From: Verrucomicrobiota bacterium
Lineage (GTDB): Bacteria; Verrucomicrobiota; Verrucomicrobiia; Limisphaerales; UBA1319
DNA: 34,825 nucleotides
Direction: 5' to 3'
Assembly (NCBI GenBank): GCA_022709905.1
Contig: JAKLHY010000074.1
Span: forward strand, 1 to 34,825
In this document: positions 1 to 8,334 of the stretch, piece by piece
Layout: the number at the start of each line of letters is the position of its first letter
Numbering within the stretch: the first letter of the stretch is position 1
The notes under the pieces: model-generated
Seen by the model: only the letters and a program-made list of their open reading frames with translations
Told to the model about the DNA's origin: nothing
The model's database searches: none
Program-made: the position numbers and the translations under genes

Positions 1-79
1 GGCTACATTATTGACCCAAAAAATACTCATATATCTGAACATCAACAATTAACGCTTCAGAGCTATAGGAACATCTGAT
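1..79. other. A/T-rich window edge, no gene seen
   Basis: This stretch lies downstream of the sigma-factor stop codon. I see no convincing ORF, hairpin followed by a T-run, or copy of the repeats found elsewhere in the window. Confidence 0.5.
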
Positions 80-829
80 CTAGGGAATAAACGCGGCAAA
101 TAAGGATTGCAGTTCCTCTTCCACTTGAGCCGGATCCGTCAAGGTTTGCGCGATTTCGTCGTGGAGAAGACGCCGATATCGTTTGCGCAGGCGATGCACC
201 GCCGCCCGCAGGGCGGTTTCGTCCTGCCCCAACAATCCGGCCACATCGGCATAACGCCAGTCCTCTGTTCCGGGAGTCAGGAAAGGCTTGAGCAGTTCGA
301 ATTGCTGTTCCCGTCCTTCAGACATGCACTCGGCGCGCAACCGCGACACCACACGTTCCAGCAGGGCCAGCGCCCATTCGCGGTCAAAGGCCAGGTCGGG
401 GCTGGTATGAGTGGCGGTGGCGAGCTGGAACTGGCTGTCAGCCGTCTGCCAGTCCAAGGGCAAATGAAGGGCCTGTCCGCCACGTTTCTGCCGGTGGGAC
501 TTGTCCCATTCGTTGGCTAGGAAATGTTTCAAGGAGGCCAGCAGGAAAGCGCGGAACCGGCCGCGCTCGGCGGATAAACCCGTCAAATAGTTTTTTTGAA
601 GAAACCGGGCGAAAAAGGCCTGGGTCAAGTCCTCGGCGTCTTCCTTGCCATGTCCGCGCCGACGAATGTAAGCGTAAAGGGGAAACCAGTAGGTTCGACA
701 CAGTTCTTCCAGGGCGTGGTCAGCCTCGGGCGTGGCAGACCGGCCCGCCGCCAGCACCACGCTCCAATGCGTGGTCCCGAAGATGTCATTCCAGGAGGCT
801 GCGGACAGATTAGATTCTTTCGAGGTCAT
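80..829 (-). CDS. ECF-type RNA polymerase sigma factor (kinase-associated)
   Basis: This 249-residue protein would direct RNA polymerase to a set of promoters in response to an extracytoplasmic signal. The N-terminus carries the FGTTHWSVVLAAG block typical of PVC-group ECF sigmas. Sigma region 2 spans about residues 38-115 (EDAEDLTQAFFARFL, then RGRFRAFLLASLKHFLANEW), and a region 4 helix-turn-helix spans about 190-222 (YADVAGLLGQDETALRAAVHRLRKR). I chose the ATG at 829-827 because it overlaps the kinase stop codon as ATGA and matches the usual family start; an ATG at 850 and a GTG at 859 are also in frame. No clear Shine-Dalgarno is visible, so translation may be coupled to the kinase gene. 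Sigma-kinase pairs of this kind are known in Planctomycetes and Verrucomicrobia. The target regulon cannot be read from the sequence. Confidence 0.9.
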   Translation of the reverse strand: MTSKESNLSAASWNDIFGTTHWSVVLAAGRSATPEADHALEELCRTYWFPLYAYIRRRGHGKEDAEDLTQAFFARFLQKNYLTGLSAERGRFRAFLLASLKHFLANEWDKSHRQKRGGQALHLPLDWQTADSQFQLATATHTSPDLAFDREWALALLERVVSRLRAECMSEGREQQFELLKPFLTPGTEDWRYADVAGLLGQDETALRAAVHRLRKRYRRLLHDEIAQTLTDPAQVEEELQSLFAAFIP

Positions 830-3366
830 GGCGGATCGGGCGATGACCATGCGCGGCACGCTCGCGTATAGCGGATCTTCACTCCACGTCCGTTATCCTC
901 GAAGCCGAGGATTTCCAGGAGGCCGCGTCCCCCTTCGCGCGTGAGGAACAAGAAGGCATTGCCGGCATCGGTTTGGCCGGCGCGATTAATTTCCTGACGG
1001 GGCGACAGATCGGATAGGGTAACGCATCGGACAAGGTCCGCCGCAGTAACCGTTTCCCACGCATTTGTCGGCGCCTGAACGAGAACCATATCGTAGCCGG
1101 TGATCACGGGATGCAAGGCGATCTGACGCAGCGCGAGGAGATCGACGCCAGTCGCGCGGAGCCAGTCCCGAGATTCGCGGAGATCGGGACGCAGCATCGA
1201 GTTCGTGGCCCAACGTTCCGAGTCGAGGTCGAACAGCACGAAATTGGTAGCGGCGGCTTCCGGCAGAAGGATATCGATCGGCCTTGTCAGGCGCCAGGAA
1301 TTCGTGGTGGGCTGGGGCTCCCGATTCAGCGAGTCCACGATCTCGTGCACCTCCGCTCCGCTCCAGCGGCCCGTGATGGTGAGGCGTCCGCCGCTGATGG
1401 GCGATCGAATGACGGGCGCGTTGATGACGTGGCCCCGAAACACAATGGCCAGGCTCCGGTTGATATGCTTGGCCGTGAGGGCGGCAAATCGGCGGCTGCC
1501 GTCCTCGGTCAACTGGACGAGAATCGCCCGCTGGCCATCGGGCTGAAATGCGAGCCCGGCGGTGGCCACATCGGAGCCGTCCGCCACGACCTCGCGCAGA
1601 ACACGCAACTGGCGCTGGCCCGTGCGATCATTTGGATCGGACAGCAGATCGATCGGGTCGGGCGAATCCTCGGCTGCCACCAAACGGAACTGGAGCGCCT
1701 GGTTTCCCAATCTGGAGGCTGCTTCGGCCTGTTCGTTGGTTGGGGCCGGTGTTTTGGTTTCTATCTTCATTTCCGACGAGGTATCGACCGAGAACCGAAG
1801 CGACCTGAACTCGCCTTCTCCCCGAACGTTCCAAAGGCCGTTTCCTTGCGATTTGAGCCGGATGGCGGCATGGGGTTGCGGCTCGAGGGCGAGTTGGTTC
1901 TTCCTGAACCGGCTGAACTGGCACTCAGCCCGCCTGAGGTTCGGGGAAACGTTGACGGAGAGGTTTTCCAGCCGGTAATTCTCTGCCTGCAGGCGTTGTT
2001 CAATCTGGCTCCGAAGCTTCTGCTCGACGGCAACGACGGCGGCGGGAGAGATGTTGCTCTCGGTTCTTGTCCAGTTCAAAACGCTCAGCGAGAGAAAGGT
2101 CACAGCGGGCGGGATGGCGATGACCGCTAGAACAACGGCAGCGACGATGGCCAATGCCTTGATCCAATCACGGCTCCAAAGGGGTTTGCCTGCCGGTTTG
2201 GACTGAGGTTGTGGCGGGACCGGCGCGGGATCGACGGTCGATCTGTGAATTCCAGATTCCGCGGGATCGGTCGCGATGGTTTCCAGGTGGGTTTTGAGCA
2301 CGCTGGCCTGCTGATATCGGAGTTCCCGATTCGTCTCCAAGGCTCGGAGGACGACCTCATCAAGTCGCACGTCCACCTGGACTTTTTTGGAGGGCGGTTC
2401 GAGCGGTTTGCCGGGAAGTTCGCCGGTGAGCATTTGATAAAACACAACGCCCAACGCGTAGATATCAGCCCGGTGATCGACCTCGGTGGGATGTTCCACT
2501 TGTTCGGGCGCCATGTAATGGGGCGTGCCCATCACCTTGCCCGCGTCGGTAAGATTGGCAGGGACAGCCGGCTCGGCTGCTTGCGGAGGCCCCTCGGCTG
2601 TCGGACGCCCGGGTGGGGCGTCTCTACCTTGAATGATTTTCACCAGGCCGAAGTCGGCCACTTTCACCCGCCCACGGCGGTCGAGCAGGATGTTCTCCGG
2701 CTTGATGTCGCGGTGGACGATGCCCTGGTCGTGAGCGTATTGGAGCGCGTCGCAAATCTGCGGCACAATCGCGAGGGCTTCGCGCGCGGAGAGGCGGCCG
2801 GCATGCAGAAGTTGGCGCAGGTTCACGCCGTCCACGAGTTCCATGAGAAAAAAGTAAAGCCGCCCGTGTCCTGTGGTTTCCGGCGGGTGCGGAGCCGGCT
2901 CTGCCGGCTGAGAAGCTGGCGCGGATTCAGGGGGGCCGCCGGTTGGCAACTGGACCTGGCCGAACTCGTAGAGCGTCACAATACCGGGATGGTTCAGCCT
3001 GGCGAGGACCTTGGCCTCTCGGGCAAATCGTTCGGCAAACGCGGTCTCCTCGCCAATCCCAGGGGGCAGAATCTTCAGGGCCGCCACGCGATCCAGTGGC
3101 TTCTGCCGCGCCTTGTATACCGCCCCCATGCCGCCTTTGCCGATGAATTCAAGAATCTCCAATTGAGGAAAGGCCGGGGCGAGTTCGGCCGGCGCGGGGG
3201 GAACGAAGGACGGTTGTTTTCGGTCCACGGTTGTGTCGGCGGCTGCTCCCAGCTGAAGAAGACAGGCCGGGCACAGCCCCGCGACCGAACCGACGGCCAA
3301 CGGCGTGCCGCATTGCGGGCAATGGAGCGATTGCTCTGGCGGGTTCATCGGTTTTCCATCGTTCAT
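826..3366 (-). CDS. Transmembrane Ser/Thr protein kinase with zinc ribbon and SecD-P1-like sensor region
   Basis: The protein has 846 residues. A CPxC...CPAC zinc ribbon (C16, C19, C32, C35) opens it. A PknB-type kinase domain follows at about 73-365, with glycine loop GKGGMG (76-81), VAALK lysine K98, HRDIKPEN (218-225), DFG (238-240) and APE (286-288), so it looks active. Proline/alanine-rich inserts at about 140-165 and 246-272 interrupt the kinase fold. A transmembrane helix lies at about 403-428. The outer part contains, at about 555-680, a block resembling the P1 head of SecD/SecF (VQLTEDGSRRFAALT, then LAIVFRGHVINAPV, then ISGGRLTITGRWSG). It probably senses an envelope signal and controls the coupled sigma factor. 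The start could be the ATG at 3366 or the one at 3348, which has a weak GGA upstream. The SecD-like assignment is by motif only. Confidence 0.9.
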   Translation of the reverse strand: MNDGKPMNPPEQSLHCPQCGTPLAVGSVAGLCPACLLQLGAAADTTVDRKQPSFVPPAPAELAPAFPQLEILEFIGKGGMGAVYKARQKPLDRVAALKILPPGIGEETAFAERFAREAKVLARLNHPGIVTLYEFGQVQLPTGGPPESAPASQPAEPAPHPPETTGHGRLYFFLMELVDGVNLRQLLHAGRLSAREALAIVPQICDALQYAHDQGIVHRDIKPENILLDRRGRVKVADFGLVKIIQGRDAPPGRPTAEGPPQAAEPAVPANLTDAGKVMGTPHYMAPEQVEHPTEVDHRADIYALGVVFYQMLTGELPGKPLEPPSKKVQVDVRLDEVVLRALETNRELRYQQASVLKTHLETIATDPAESGIHRSTVDPAPVPPQPQSKPAGKPLWSRDWIKALAIVAAVVLAVIAIPPAVTFLSLSVLNWTRTESNISPAAVVAVEQKLRSQIEQRLQAENYRLENLSVNVSPNLRRAECQFSRFRKNQLALEPQPHAAIRLKSQGNGLWNVRGEGEFRSLRFSVDTSSEMKIETKTPAPTNEQAEAASRLGNQALQFRLVAAEDSPDPIDLLSDPNDRTGQRQLRVLREVVADGSDVATAGLAFQPDGQRAILVQLTEDGSRRFAALTAKHINRSLAIVFRGHVINAPVIRSPISGGRLTITGRWSGAEVHEIVDSLNREPQPTTNSWRLTRPIDILLPEAAATNFVLFDLDSERWATNSMLRPDLRESRDWLRATGVDLLALRQIALHPVITGYDMVLVQAPTNAWETVTAADLVRCVTLSDLSPRQEINRAGQTDAGNAFLFLTREGGRGLLEILGFEDNGRGVKIRYTRACRAWSSPDPP

Positions 3367-3533
3367 ACACTAAGTTCAGAAGCAAATCGCCGAAAATGTG
3401 ACAGGACTCGGCTCCGAAAATCGCATGAACGACCACTTAGGGACTGGCATCCGAGATCAAAACAATTATGATCTTCGGCAAGAAACGAGTATTCCATTCC
3501 CGGCAATTGATGTACAAAAAAGGAAACAATCCT

Positions 3534-4913
3534 ATGAGCAATAGTAAGATCCAAAGAGCCTGTTTGAAAATTCCGAGGGACGCTGTTTATGCAAAATTCA
3601 AACAGGCTCTTACACGGCGGCAGTTTCTGACTCGGAGCGCGATGGCGGCGGGGGCGGTGGTTGCGCCTTGTCTTATCCCGGCATCGGCGCTGGGGCGCAG
3701 CGGAGTGGTTCCGCCAAGTGAACGCATCGTCATGGGGGGCATCGGAATGGGGGGACGCGGTTCGTATGATTTGGGCTGGATGTTGGGCGAACCGGATGTT
3801 CAGTGGGTGGCAGTTTGTGATGTTTTGAAAAGCCGTCGCGAATCGGCCAAGAGCCAGGTGAATGCTAAATATGGCAACAAAGACTGCGCGGTTTATGGCG
3901 ACCTGCGTGAATTCCTGGCCGAACGGACGGATGTGGACGCCGTGTTGATTGCGACTGGCGATCGATGGCATGCGCTGGCGTCGGTCATGGCGATGCGGGC
4001 GGGCAAGGATGTCTATTGCGAAAAACCGGCCTGTCTGACGATGGCGCAGGGTCAGATGGTGGTGGAAACGGCGCGTCGCTATGGCCGTGTCTACCAAACG
4101 GGCGCCCAGCGGCTCAGCGAGCCGAACCATGTGTTCGCCATCGAAATGGCCCGATCCGGCCGGTTGGGCCCCATCCATACCGCCTACGCCGACATCCGCT
4201 GGCGCGACGGCATGCGCCACGACTGGTTGCCAGCCGAGCCGGAACCTCCCAAAAGTAATTTGGACTGGGACGTCTGGCTCGGGCCGTGTCCCTGGCGGCC
4301 ATATAACAGCGGTTATGTGAATGGCGGAGGATGGTATCACTTTTACGATTTTGCGACCGATGTCGCGATGTGGGGGGCACACACAGTTGCCCAGGCCCTG
4401 GCAGGTCTGGATCTGTCAAACGTTTCTTACATCGAATTCCCCTATGACGGACCGGATGCGACCATGATGACGCGCTTGTCCAACGGAGTGCGCCTGGTGT
4501 TGTTCCGAGTCAGCGGCTCGGTTTGGGAGCCCTGTAAATACTGGCATGGCGCTTGCGGGGAACGCTTCGATGGTCCCGATGGATGGGCTGCGGCTGCCGA
4601 CGGTTATGAGCGCCCCGACGTCTCATCGCCGGCCCTGTTGCTCGAATACAAGAAAGTCCTGGCCGCATACACAGCCAGGACGCAACGGCAGTTGAACCAC
4701 GCCCGGGATTTCTTCGACTGTGTCCGCTCGCGTCGGTCCACGGTGGCCAATCCCGAGGTGATGTCGCGGTCGATGAACATCTGCCTGGCGGCCGATATTT
4801 GCGAGCAACTCAAGCGAGGTCTGAAGTTCGATCTAAACAAGGCCGAGTTTGTTGACGATGCCGAGGCGAACCGGTTGCGGTCCCGCGCCATGCGCGTTCC
4901 ATTTGCGTTTTAG
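3534..4913 (+). CDS. Tat-exported Gfo/Idh/MocA-family oxidoreductase
   Basis: This 459-residue protein belongs to the NAD(P)-dependent sugar or inositol dehydrogenase-like family, in a secreted subgroup common in Verrucomicrobia and Planctomycetes. A twin-arginine signal (TRRQFLTRSAMAAG, RR at 28-29) is followed by a Rossmann motif GGIGMGGRG (about 68-76) and the catalytic-type EKP motif (163-165). The C-terminal part has the family's YVNGGGWYHFYDFATD region. The start at 3534 is preceded by AAAGGAAA at about 8 nt. The n-region of the signal is unusually long because codons 8-26 run through a 58-bp inverted-repeat element (3554-3611). A secreted HEAT-repeat gene begins 23 nt after the stop, so the two are probably co-transcribed. 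The substrate is unknown; a carbohydrate derivative or glycoside is inferred from the family. Exported members may carry bound cofactor through the Tat system. Confidence 0.88.
   Translation: MSNSKIQRACLKIPRDAVYAKFKQALTRRQFLTRSAMAAGAVVAPCLIPASALGRSGVVPPSERIVMGGIGMGGRGSYDLGWMLGEPDVQWVAVCDVLKSRRESAKSQVNAKYGNKDCAVYGDLREFLAERTDVDAVLIATGDRWHALASVMAMRAGKDVYCEKPACLTMAQGQMVVETARRYGRVYQTGAQRLSEPNHVFAIEMARSGRLGPIHTAYADIRWRDGMRHDWLPAEPEPPKSNLDWDVWLGPCPWRPYNSGYVNGGGWYHFYDFATDVAMWGAHTVAQALAGLDLSNVSYIEFPYDGPDATMMTRLSNGVRLVLFRVSGSVWEPCKYWHGACGERFDGPDGWAAAADGYERPDVSSPALLLEYKKVLAAYTARTQRQLNHARDFFDCVRSRRSTVANPEVMSRSMNICLAADICEQLKRGLKFDLNKAEFVDDAEANRLRSRAMRVPFAF
3554..3611. repeat. 58-bp inverted-repeat element inside a coding sequence
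   Basis: Perfect 15-bp arms, AAGAGCCTGTTTGAA (3554-3568) and TTCAAACAGGCTCTT (3597-3611), enclose 28 bp. About 37 bp of the left arm and interior recur at 26887-26925. It lies 20 nt after the start codon of the oxidoreductase gene and is read through in frame, so its hairpin would sit in the translation initiation region of the mRNA. Confidence 0.8.
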
Positions 4914-4936
4914 TTCAACCCCGCCAAAAACCCGCC

Positions 4937-6796
4937 ATGAAACATATTTTCTTCGCTCTGCTCCTGCTCACCGGGACTGTCTTTGCCCAGGAAGACAAAC
5001 TTCTCGATCTCCTCAAGTCAAACGCGTCACCCAAGGAAAAAGCCGATGCCTGTCGGGAATTGGCGCGCATCGGGACCCGGCAGGCCGTGCCTGTGCTTGC
5101 GCCGTTGCTTGCGGATGAGAATCTTTCGCACATGGCCTGCTATGCGCTCGAACCGATCGCGGATCCAGCTGCCAGCGCCGCGTTGCGAGAGGCTCTCGGA
5201 ACACTCAAAGGACGATGGCTTGCTGGAGTGATCCGCAGTCTGGGCGTCCGCAAGGATCGCGAGGCCGTCGAATTGCTCGCCAGGTATTTGAACGACTCGG
5301 ATCCCGTTGTCGCGGAGGCGGCGGCGCGGGCCTTGGGCAACATCGGTGGCGCGGCGGCGCTTGCGCTGGAAATTGCATTGGCCAGTGGTTCGGCCAACCG
5401 GCTCGCGGTATGCGAGGGATTATTCCGTTGCGCGGAAGAGATGGCAGGCCCGGAGGCAACCGTCATCTATGACAAGGTCCGGGCCATTCCGAATCTGCCG
5501 CATCATTTGCGGGTCGCGGCGTTGCGCGGCGCGATCCAGAGTCGCGGAACCCAGGGGCTGCCTCTGTTGTCCGAGGCCATTCGGACTGAATCGTATGTGC
5601 CGGCGATTGACGCGATCGGGATTTCCATGGAGATGCCGGGCGCCGAGGTCACCCGGACGTTGGTTGCAGAACTCGCCCAGGCGAACAAGGAAAAGCAGGT
5701 TTTGTTGCTGCAGGCACTCGGGAATCGAGGGGATGTCACTGCGGCGCCCGCTCTCGAATCCCTGGCGCAAAGCGGCCCCGTCAACCGCCGCATCGCGGCC
5801 ATTCGCAGCTTGGTGCAGCTGGGCCCCCCATTGTTGGTACCCAAGCTGGTTGGATGGTTGAAAGATCCCAATACGGCGGTTTCCAGCGCCGCGCAGACCG
5901 GGTTATTCGGGTTTCCAGGCAAGGAGGCCGACGCGGCGGTGGTGGCGTTGGTAAGCGATCCAGACACAAAGATCCGCATCGCGGCGATTGAATCGGCCAG
6001 TCAGCGCCGGATCACGACTGCGGTCCCAGTCTTGTTGAACACCACCCGTGATGCGGATGCGGGTGTGTCGGGCGCCGGTTTCAAGGCCCTCGGCGAGCTC
6101 GGGCGTCCGGCGGACATTCCCAGCATGGTGGATGCCTTGTTGCAGACCAACGCCGTCACGGCGGCCGAGACCGCGTTGTCAGCGATCTGTGCCCGGCAAT
6201 CGGATCCCGCAACTTGCACGGAGCTTTTGCTTCCGAGCCTGGCAAAGGCGCGGGGCGAACCGAAGCTTGCCTTGCTGCGTGTGCTGGGCACGATCGGCGA
6301 TCCAAAAGCCCTGGCCGCCGTGCGATCCGCAGCCGCCGATCCCGATGCGGCAATCAAGGAGACGGCCCTTCGGGTATTGTGTGAATGGCCAAACGTTCAT
6401 GCGCTTTCCGACCTGGCTCAGCTCTCGAGGACAGCCTCAGAACCCAAGTTCAGAATTCTCGCGCTGCAAGGTCAACTCCGGTTAATCCCCATGCAGAACG
6501 TATCCGACGCGCAGAAGCTGTCGCAGGTCAAAGAATTGTTGCCCTTGATCGAGCGCCCGGACGAACGCCGTCTCGTGCTGACCATCCTGGGCGGCCTTCC
6601 CAGTGTCGAGTCCCTCGCAATGATCACCCCATACTTGACCAGCGAGGGGTTGCAGGAGGAGGCGGGAAGCGCGGCTGTGGTCATTGCCGAGAAAATCGTG
6701 GCCACCCATCCTGCGGACGTGGTCGCAGCGATGAAAAAAGTCCAGACGAAAGATAAGAACCTCGCCGCGCGCGTCGAGGCGTTGTTGAAGCGTTAA
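4937..6796 (+). CDS. Secreted HEAT-repeat protein
   Basis: The 619-residue product starts with a clear signal peptide (KHIFFALLLLTGTVFAQ, likely cut after VFA). The rest consists of repeated helical pairs of about 30 residues: for example, ADACRELARIGTRQAVPVLAPLL near residue 35, and AVELLARYLNDSDPVVAEAAARALGNIG near 105-135. The pattern continues to the C-terminus. HEAT solenoids are protein-binding scaffolds and no catalytic motif is visible. The gene starts 23 nt after the Gfo/Idh/MocA stop with no strong ribosome-binding site, which fits co-transcription and coupled translation. It may scaffold or bind the exported oxidoreductase, but that is inference from position only. Confidence 0.88.
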   Translation: MKHIFFALLLLTGTVFAQEDKLLDLLKSNASPKEKADACRELARIGTRQAVPVLAPLLADENLSHMACYALEPIADPAASAALREALGTLKGRWLAGVIRSLGVRKDREAVELLARYLNDSDPVVAEAAARALGNIGGAAALALEIALASGSANRLAVCEGLFRCAEEMAGPEATVIYDKVRAIPNLPHHLRVAALRGAIQSRGTQGLPLLSEAIRTESYVPAIDAIGISMEMPGAEVTRTLVAELAQANKEKQVLLLQALGNRGDVTAAPALESLAQSGPVNRRIAAIRSLVQLGPPLLVPKLVGWLKDPNTAVSSAAQTGLFGFPGKEADAAVVALVSDPDTKIRIAAIESASQRRITTAVPVLLNTTRDADAGVSGAGFKALGELGRPADIPSMVDALLQTNAVTAAETALSAICARQSDPATCTELLLPSLAKARGEPKLALLRVLGTIGDPKALAAVRSAAADPDAAIKETALRVLCEWPNVHALSDLAQLSRTASEPKFRILALQGQLRLIPMQNVSDAQKLSQVKELLPLIERPDERRLVLTILGGLPSVESLAMITPYLTSEGLQEEAGSAAVVIAEKIVATHPADVVAAMKKVQTKDKNLAARVEALLKR

Positions 6797-6836
6797 ACCG
6801 ATTGCCTAAATGAACGTGGCTGGGAACACCCTACCA

Positions 6837-6929
6837 GGTAGGGCTGGACCGCCCGGGCCAGCCGGGCTTTTCTGAGACGTTCTGCTTCGGAGTCCCTGCG
6901 TCCGGCGCGCTCGGCGATCGCGCCCTACC
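6837..6929 (+). repeat. 93-bp two-hairpin repeat, copy 1
   Basis: The unit begins GGTAGGG and ends CCCTACC, giving terminal inverted repeats. Stem 1 is GGCTGG/CCAGCC and stem 2 is GGCGCG/CGCGCC around a TCGGCGA tip. This is the first copy after the HEAT-repeat gene. Confidence 0.85.
6851..6871 (+). terminator. Possible intrinsic terminator inside repeat copy 1
   Basis: A GCCCGG stem, a 5-nt GCCAG loop and CCGGGC are followed directly by TTTTCT, 54 nt after the HEAT-gene stop. It overlaps the first stem of the repeat and would compete with it. The T-run is short, so termination is only plausible. Confidence 0.4.
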
Positions 6930-7007
6930 GGGCGGGATATTTCACGGAAGGGACGGAGAAACAGGGGACATAAGACGTATGACCTACGACCTATGACGGT
7001 TGTGTGG

Positions 7008-7069
7008 TTTGCGGCCTTGCGGCTTGGCGTGAAATGAAAGGATCTCACGCAAAGACGCAAAGGCGCAGG
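7008..7069. repeat. CGCAAAG inverted iteron pair
   Basis: The left arm, 7008-7032, is the reverse complement of a CGCCAAG/CGCAAGG series. The right arm, 7045-7069, reads CGCAAAGA, CGCAAAGG, CGCAGGG with an 8-bp period. Only about 12 bp separate the arms. Confidence 0.65.
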
Positions 7070-7118
7070 GACCTGGAACAGGAGACAGTAGTCAGGGTCT
7101 CGATGCACGAGGGTCTGT

Positions 7119-7220
7119 CTCTGTGCTCTCTGTTTTCTGTGGTTAATAAATAAGCGGTTTACTCGTTTGTCTTCGGATTGACGTCAGGAATTCTTACCAC
7201 AGGACTCAGAGATCACAGAG
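7119..7220. repeat. CACAGAG inverted iteron pair, copy 1
   Basis: The left arm (about 7119-7147) carries CTCTGTG-type repeats. The right arm (7191-7220) carries CACAG, CTCAGAG and CACAGAG spaced about 9 bp. The same block, including the intervening sequence with GGATTGACGTCAGG, recurs at 20134-20230. Confidence 0.7.
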
Positions 7221-7221
7221 C

Positions 7222-7314
7222 GGTAGTGACGGACCGCCGGGGCCGACCGACCTTTTCTGAGACGTTTTGTTTCGGAGTCCCTGCGTTCGGCGCGCTCGGC
7301 GATCGCGCCCTACC
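7222..7314 (+). repeat. 93-bp two-hairpin repeat, copy 2
   Basis: Same architecture as copy 1. The start is diverged (GGTAGTG, then ACGG facing CCGACC). It follows directly on the CACAGAG pair. Confidence 0.8.
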
Positions 7315-7315
7315 G

Positions 7316-7408
7316 GGTAGGGTCGGACCGCCGGGGCCGACCGAGCTCTTCTGAGACGTTTTGTTTCGGAGTCCCTGCGTCCGGCGCGCTCGGCGGTCGC
7401 GCCCTGCC
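7316..7408 (+). repeat. 93-bp two-hairpin repeat, copy 3
   Basis: Tandem to copy 2. Stem 1 is GGTCGG/CCGACC. The end is CCCTGCC instead of CCCTACC, and an extra 3' end fragment TTGCGCCCTACC follows at 7411-7422. Confidence 0.8.
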
Positions 7409-7430
7409 AATTGCGCCCTACCGGGCCGAT

Positions 7431-7463
7431 GGTAGGGTCGGACCGCCGGGGCCGACCGAGCTC
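7431..7463 (+). repeat. Partial two-hairpin repeat (stem 1 only)
   Basis: Contains GGTAGGG and the GGTCGG/CCGACC stem, then is cut off by copy 4. Confidence 0.75.
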
Positions 7464-7465
7464 TA

Positions 7466-7558
7466 GGTAGGGCTGGACCGCCCGGGCCAGCCGGGCTTGT
7501 TTGAGACGTTCTGCTCCGGAGACTCTGCGTTCGGCGCGCCTGGCAGTCGCGCCCTACC
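7466..7558 (+). repeat. 93-bp two-hairpin repeat, copy 4
   Basis: Stem 1 is GGCTGG/CCAGCC. Stem 2 has the CTGGCAG tip, which pairs CTG with CAG. Confidence 0.85.
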
Positions 7559-7625
7559 CAGGTCCCAAAGCCCCGCGAGGGGCGAAAGAAGCTCCCCTTG
7601 TGTTCCGCATCCAAACCTTGGCTTA

Positions 7626-7896
7626 GGGTCCGTCAAGAAATAAGCTATACATTCGCGGCGAGGGATTGTTCGCTCCGACGAGGCGCGAGCGACGCGCATA
7701 CCCCCAGTGGGTCTGAAAGGAGCGAGCAACGACGTCGGAGTGAAGAAGCACCGCCGCCCGGAGGGTTGCACTGAAATTGGCCCGGGGCTTCGTTACTCGG
7801 TCGGTCGAGTATCGCGGCGGATACACTCCTTCCCTCGTGCCTTGCCCCAGGCCAATTTGAGTGCAACGAATGTATAGCTTATTTCTTGACGAACCC
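7626..7896. mobile_element. MITE-like element with 30-bp terminal inverted repeats
   Basis: The ends at 7626-7655 (GGGTCCGTCAAGAAATAAGC...) and 7867-7896 are inverted repeats matching at 29 of 30 positions. TTA flanks both sides (7623-7625 and 7897-7899) as a possible 3-bp target duplication. The 211-bp interior has no convincing ORF. A related end, GGGTCCGTGCAAAAATAA, occurs at 24283-24300. The IS family that could mobilise it is not identifiable here. Confidence 0.8.
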
Positions 7897-7958
7897 TTAT
7901 GCCTTTCACTGGATCTCTTGCGTCCCTGCCGGGACTCGTGATCCGGCCGCTCAGCCCA

Positions 7959-7978
7959 CCCAGCGATGAATCGCTGGG
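7959..7978. repeat. 20-bp palindrome, 9-bp arms
   Basis: CCCAGCGAT and ATCGCTGGG flank a GA dinucleotide. It has the same design as the palindrome at 8150-8169 with different arm sequence. Confidence 0.7.
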
Positions 7979-8059
7979 CTATGTTCTACCGCCCTCTCGG
8001 GCTCGGCGATGATCGATTCCCGGTTGGGAGCCTCCAAACCGAAGACACCGCGCCGCATC

Positions 8060-8240
8060 CTCCAACGCCAGTCCCGTCAGGGATGCCCAGTCTAATAACC
8101 TCGCGCGGCGTCTAGCATGATTCGTCCCATCAGGGACGACCGATCATAGCCCACCGTTTCAACGGTGGGTTCCGAAGACGTCCCGTGCCTCCCCAAAGCC
8201 CCGCCAGGGGCGAAAGAAGCTTTTGAGTCACGCCCTGCCA
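8060..8240 (+). repeat. Dispersed ~180-bp block, copy 1
   Basis: This block recurs at 27583-27762. It contains CGTCCC/GGGACG and CCCACCGTT/AACGGTGGG (8150-8169) palindromes and the segment AAAGCCCCGCCAGGGGCGAA, and it runs into a two-hairpin unit at its right end in both places. Shorter pieces occur at 7568-7590 and 19880-19929. Confidence 0.75.
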
Positions 8241-8334
8241 GGTAGGGTCAGACCGCTTGGGCTGACCGGGTTTCCCCCGAGACGTTCTGCTTCGGAGTCC
8301 CTGCGTTCGGCGCGCTCGGCGATCGCGCCCTACC
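8241..8334 (+). repeat. Two-hairpin repeat, copy 5 (94 bp)
   Basis: Stem 1 is GGTCAG/CTGACC, a third compensated variant. Three additional stem-2-only modules follow at about 8339-8425, each ending CGCGCCCTACC. Confidence 0.82.

Noticed and set aside
1111..2130. 339-codon open frame opposite the kinase C-terminal region
   Set aside because: Antisense shadow with low-complexity composition and no family features.
2209..3471. 420-codon open frame on the plus strand opposite the kinase gene
   Set aside because: It is antisense to a kinase with complete catalytic motifs and has no recognisable domain. Long shadow frames are expected in GC-rich coding sequence.
3363..4382. 339-codon minus-strand frame over the start of the oxidoreductase gene
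   Set aside because: It overlaps a gene with a Tat signal, Rossmann and EKP motifs; the antisense product has no recognisable features.
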